A stretch of DNA of 5,738 bases from Pseudolabrys sp. GTDB lineage: Bacteria; Pseudomonadota; Alphaproteobacteria; Rhizobiales; Xanthobacteraceae. The position numbers and the translations under genes were made by a program. Shown here in pieces: positions 5,328-5,738 of this stretch. Numbering within the stretch: the first letter of the stretch is position 1; every line of letters begins with the position of its first letter. The stretch spans positions 1-5,738 of the forward strand of contig JAQSCR010000019.1 of the NCBI GenBank assembly GCA_029945495.1. The letters are read 5' to 3'. A model generated the notes under the pieces. That model was given only the letters and a program-made list of their open reading frames with translations, was not told the DNA's origin and did no database searches.

Positions 5328-5738
5328 CTACTTTCTTTCAACCAGCTTGTCGTTCTTGACCGACACGAGAACGTAGGGGTTCGTCGTAATGCCAATGTGC
5401 CGCTCGGTGGTGAAGTCGTACGACGCACCTGCCCCGGTGTAGGGACCGAGCTTCTCGAAAGCATCACGCACGGCTTCGCCTTCGGTCGTGTTGGCCCTCT
5501 TCATGGCCATGACCATCATCATCATCGAGTCCCAGGCGCGGGAGGCCTGCGCATTGTCGGTGCGGCCGTACTTGTCCTTCATCGCCTTGACGAAGGGTTC
5601 GGCTGCGGCGCGCGCTTTCGGATCGGCGAGCACGCTCAAGTCTTCCGACGCGAGCTGAATGAGCGGCGCCGGTGCCATGTACTGGTCGCCGAGAACCTTG
5701 CCTGCAGCCAGGTGGATGTCGAGTTCCTGGATCGAGCT
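5328..5738 (-). CDS. ABC transporter periplasmic substrate-binding protein, C-terminal part
   Basis: The last 136 residues are visible and the frame is open to the right edge. The sequence fits the C-terminal lobe of Peripla_BP_6 (LivJ/LivK-like) receptors: APAPLIQLASEDL, then FVKAMKDKYGR, then RAWDSMMMMVMAMKRANT, then LRDAFEKLGPYTG-type text (here VRDAFEKLGPYTGAG), YDFTTERHIGI and VSVKNDKLVERK at the end. Such proteins bind the solute in the periplasm and deliver it to the LivH/LivM channel. The signal peptide and most ligand-contacting residues are outside the window, so the substrate cannot be guessed from it. The gene stops four bases before livF, which makes it the leading visible gene of the operon. 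The four consecutive methionines at 5510-5521 are slightly odd but lie in a helix that is hydrophobic in relatives. Confidence 0.88.
   Translation of the reverse strand, partial: SSIQELDIHLAAGKVLGDQYMAPAPLIQLASEDLSVLADPKARAAAEPFVKAMKDKYGRTDNAQASRAWDSMMMMVMAMKRANTTEGEAVRDAFEKLGPYTGAGASYDFTTERHIGITTNPYVLVSVKNDKLVERK

Noticed and set aside
5510..5521. Run of four methionines in the binding protein as a metal-binding site
   Set aside because: It sits in a helix that is hydrophobic and often methionine-rich in related receptors; there is no accompanying histidine or cysteine pattern.

Overview
The window looks like GC-rich alphaproteobacterial DNA, plausibly from a Bradyrhizobium- or Rhodopseudomonas-like organism. 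This rests on the base composition judged by eye, the style of the proteins, and the gene cluster type; no taxonomic marker is present. All credible genes lie on the minus strand, so transcription runs from the right edge (5738) to the left edge (1).

Right to centre (5738-1974) is a branched-chain-amino-acid-type (HAAT family) ABC importer. In transcription order it contains the C-terminal part of a periplasmic substrate-binding protein, livF (ATPase), livM (permease), livG (ATPase) and livH (permease). The genes are packed with gaps of 3-4 bases or overlaps of 8-29 bases, so this is one operon whose promoter lies beyond the right edge. The importer is complete apart from the N-terminus of the binding protein.

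Centre left (1932-524) holds two redox enzymes that continue the operon: a flavodoxin-fold NAD(P)H:quinone oxidoreductase, then a short-chain dehydrogenase that overlaps it by an ATGA junction. A 41-base spacer with a small tandem repeat separates them from livH. The arrangement suggests uptake of a small organic compound followed by reduction or oxidation. The substrate cannot be read from the sequence.

Left end (523-1) is decayed DNA. Straight after the dehydrogenase stop comes frameshifted debris of a GntR-type DNA-binding domain. Next is debris of the C-terminal part of a cytosine-deaminase-like amidohydrolase. The debris ends at the terminus of an IS3-family insertion sequence (terminus at 117), whose first transposase gene begins at 53 and runs off the left edge. 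The cluster may once have included its own regulator and a hydrolase.

No RNA gene, CRISPR array or new defence-like system is visible. The most unusual items are the pseudogene scar, a pair of competing hairpins around the transposase ribosome binding site, and the livH-derived repeat in the spacer.
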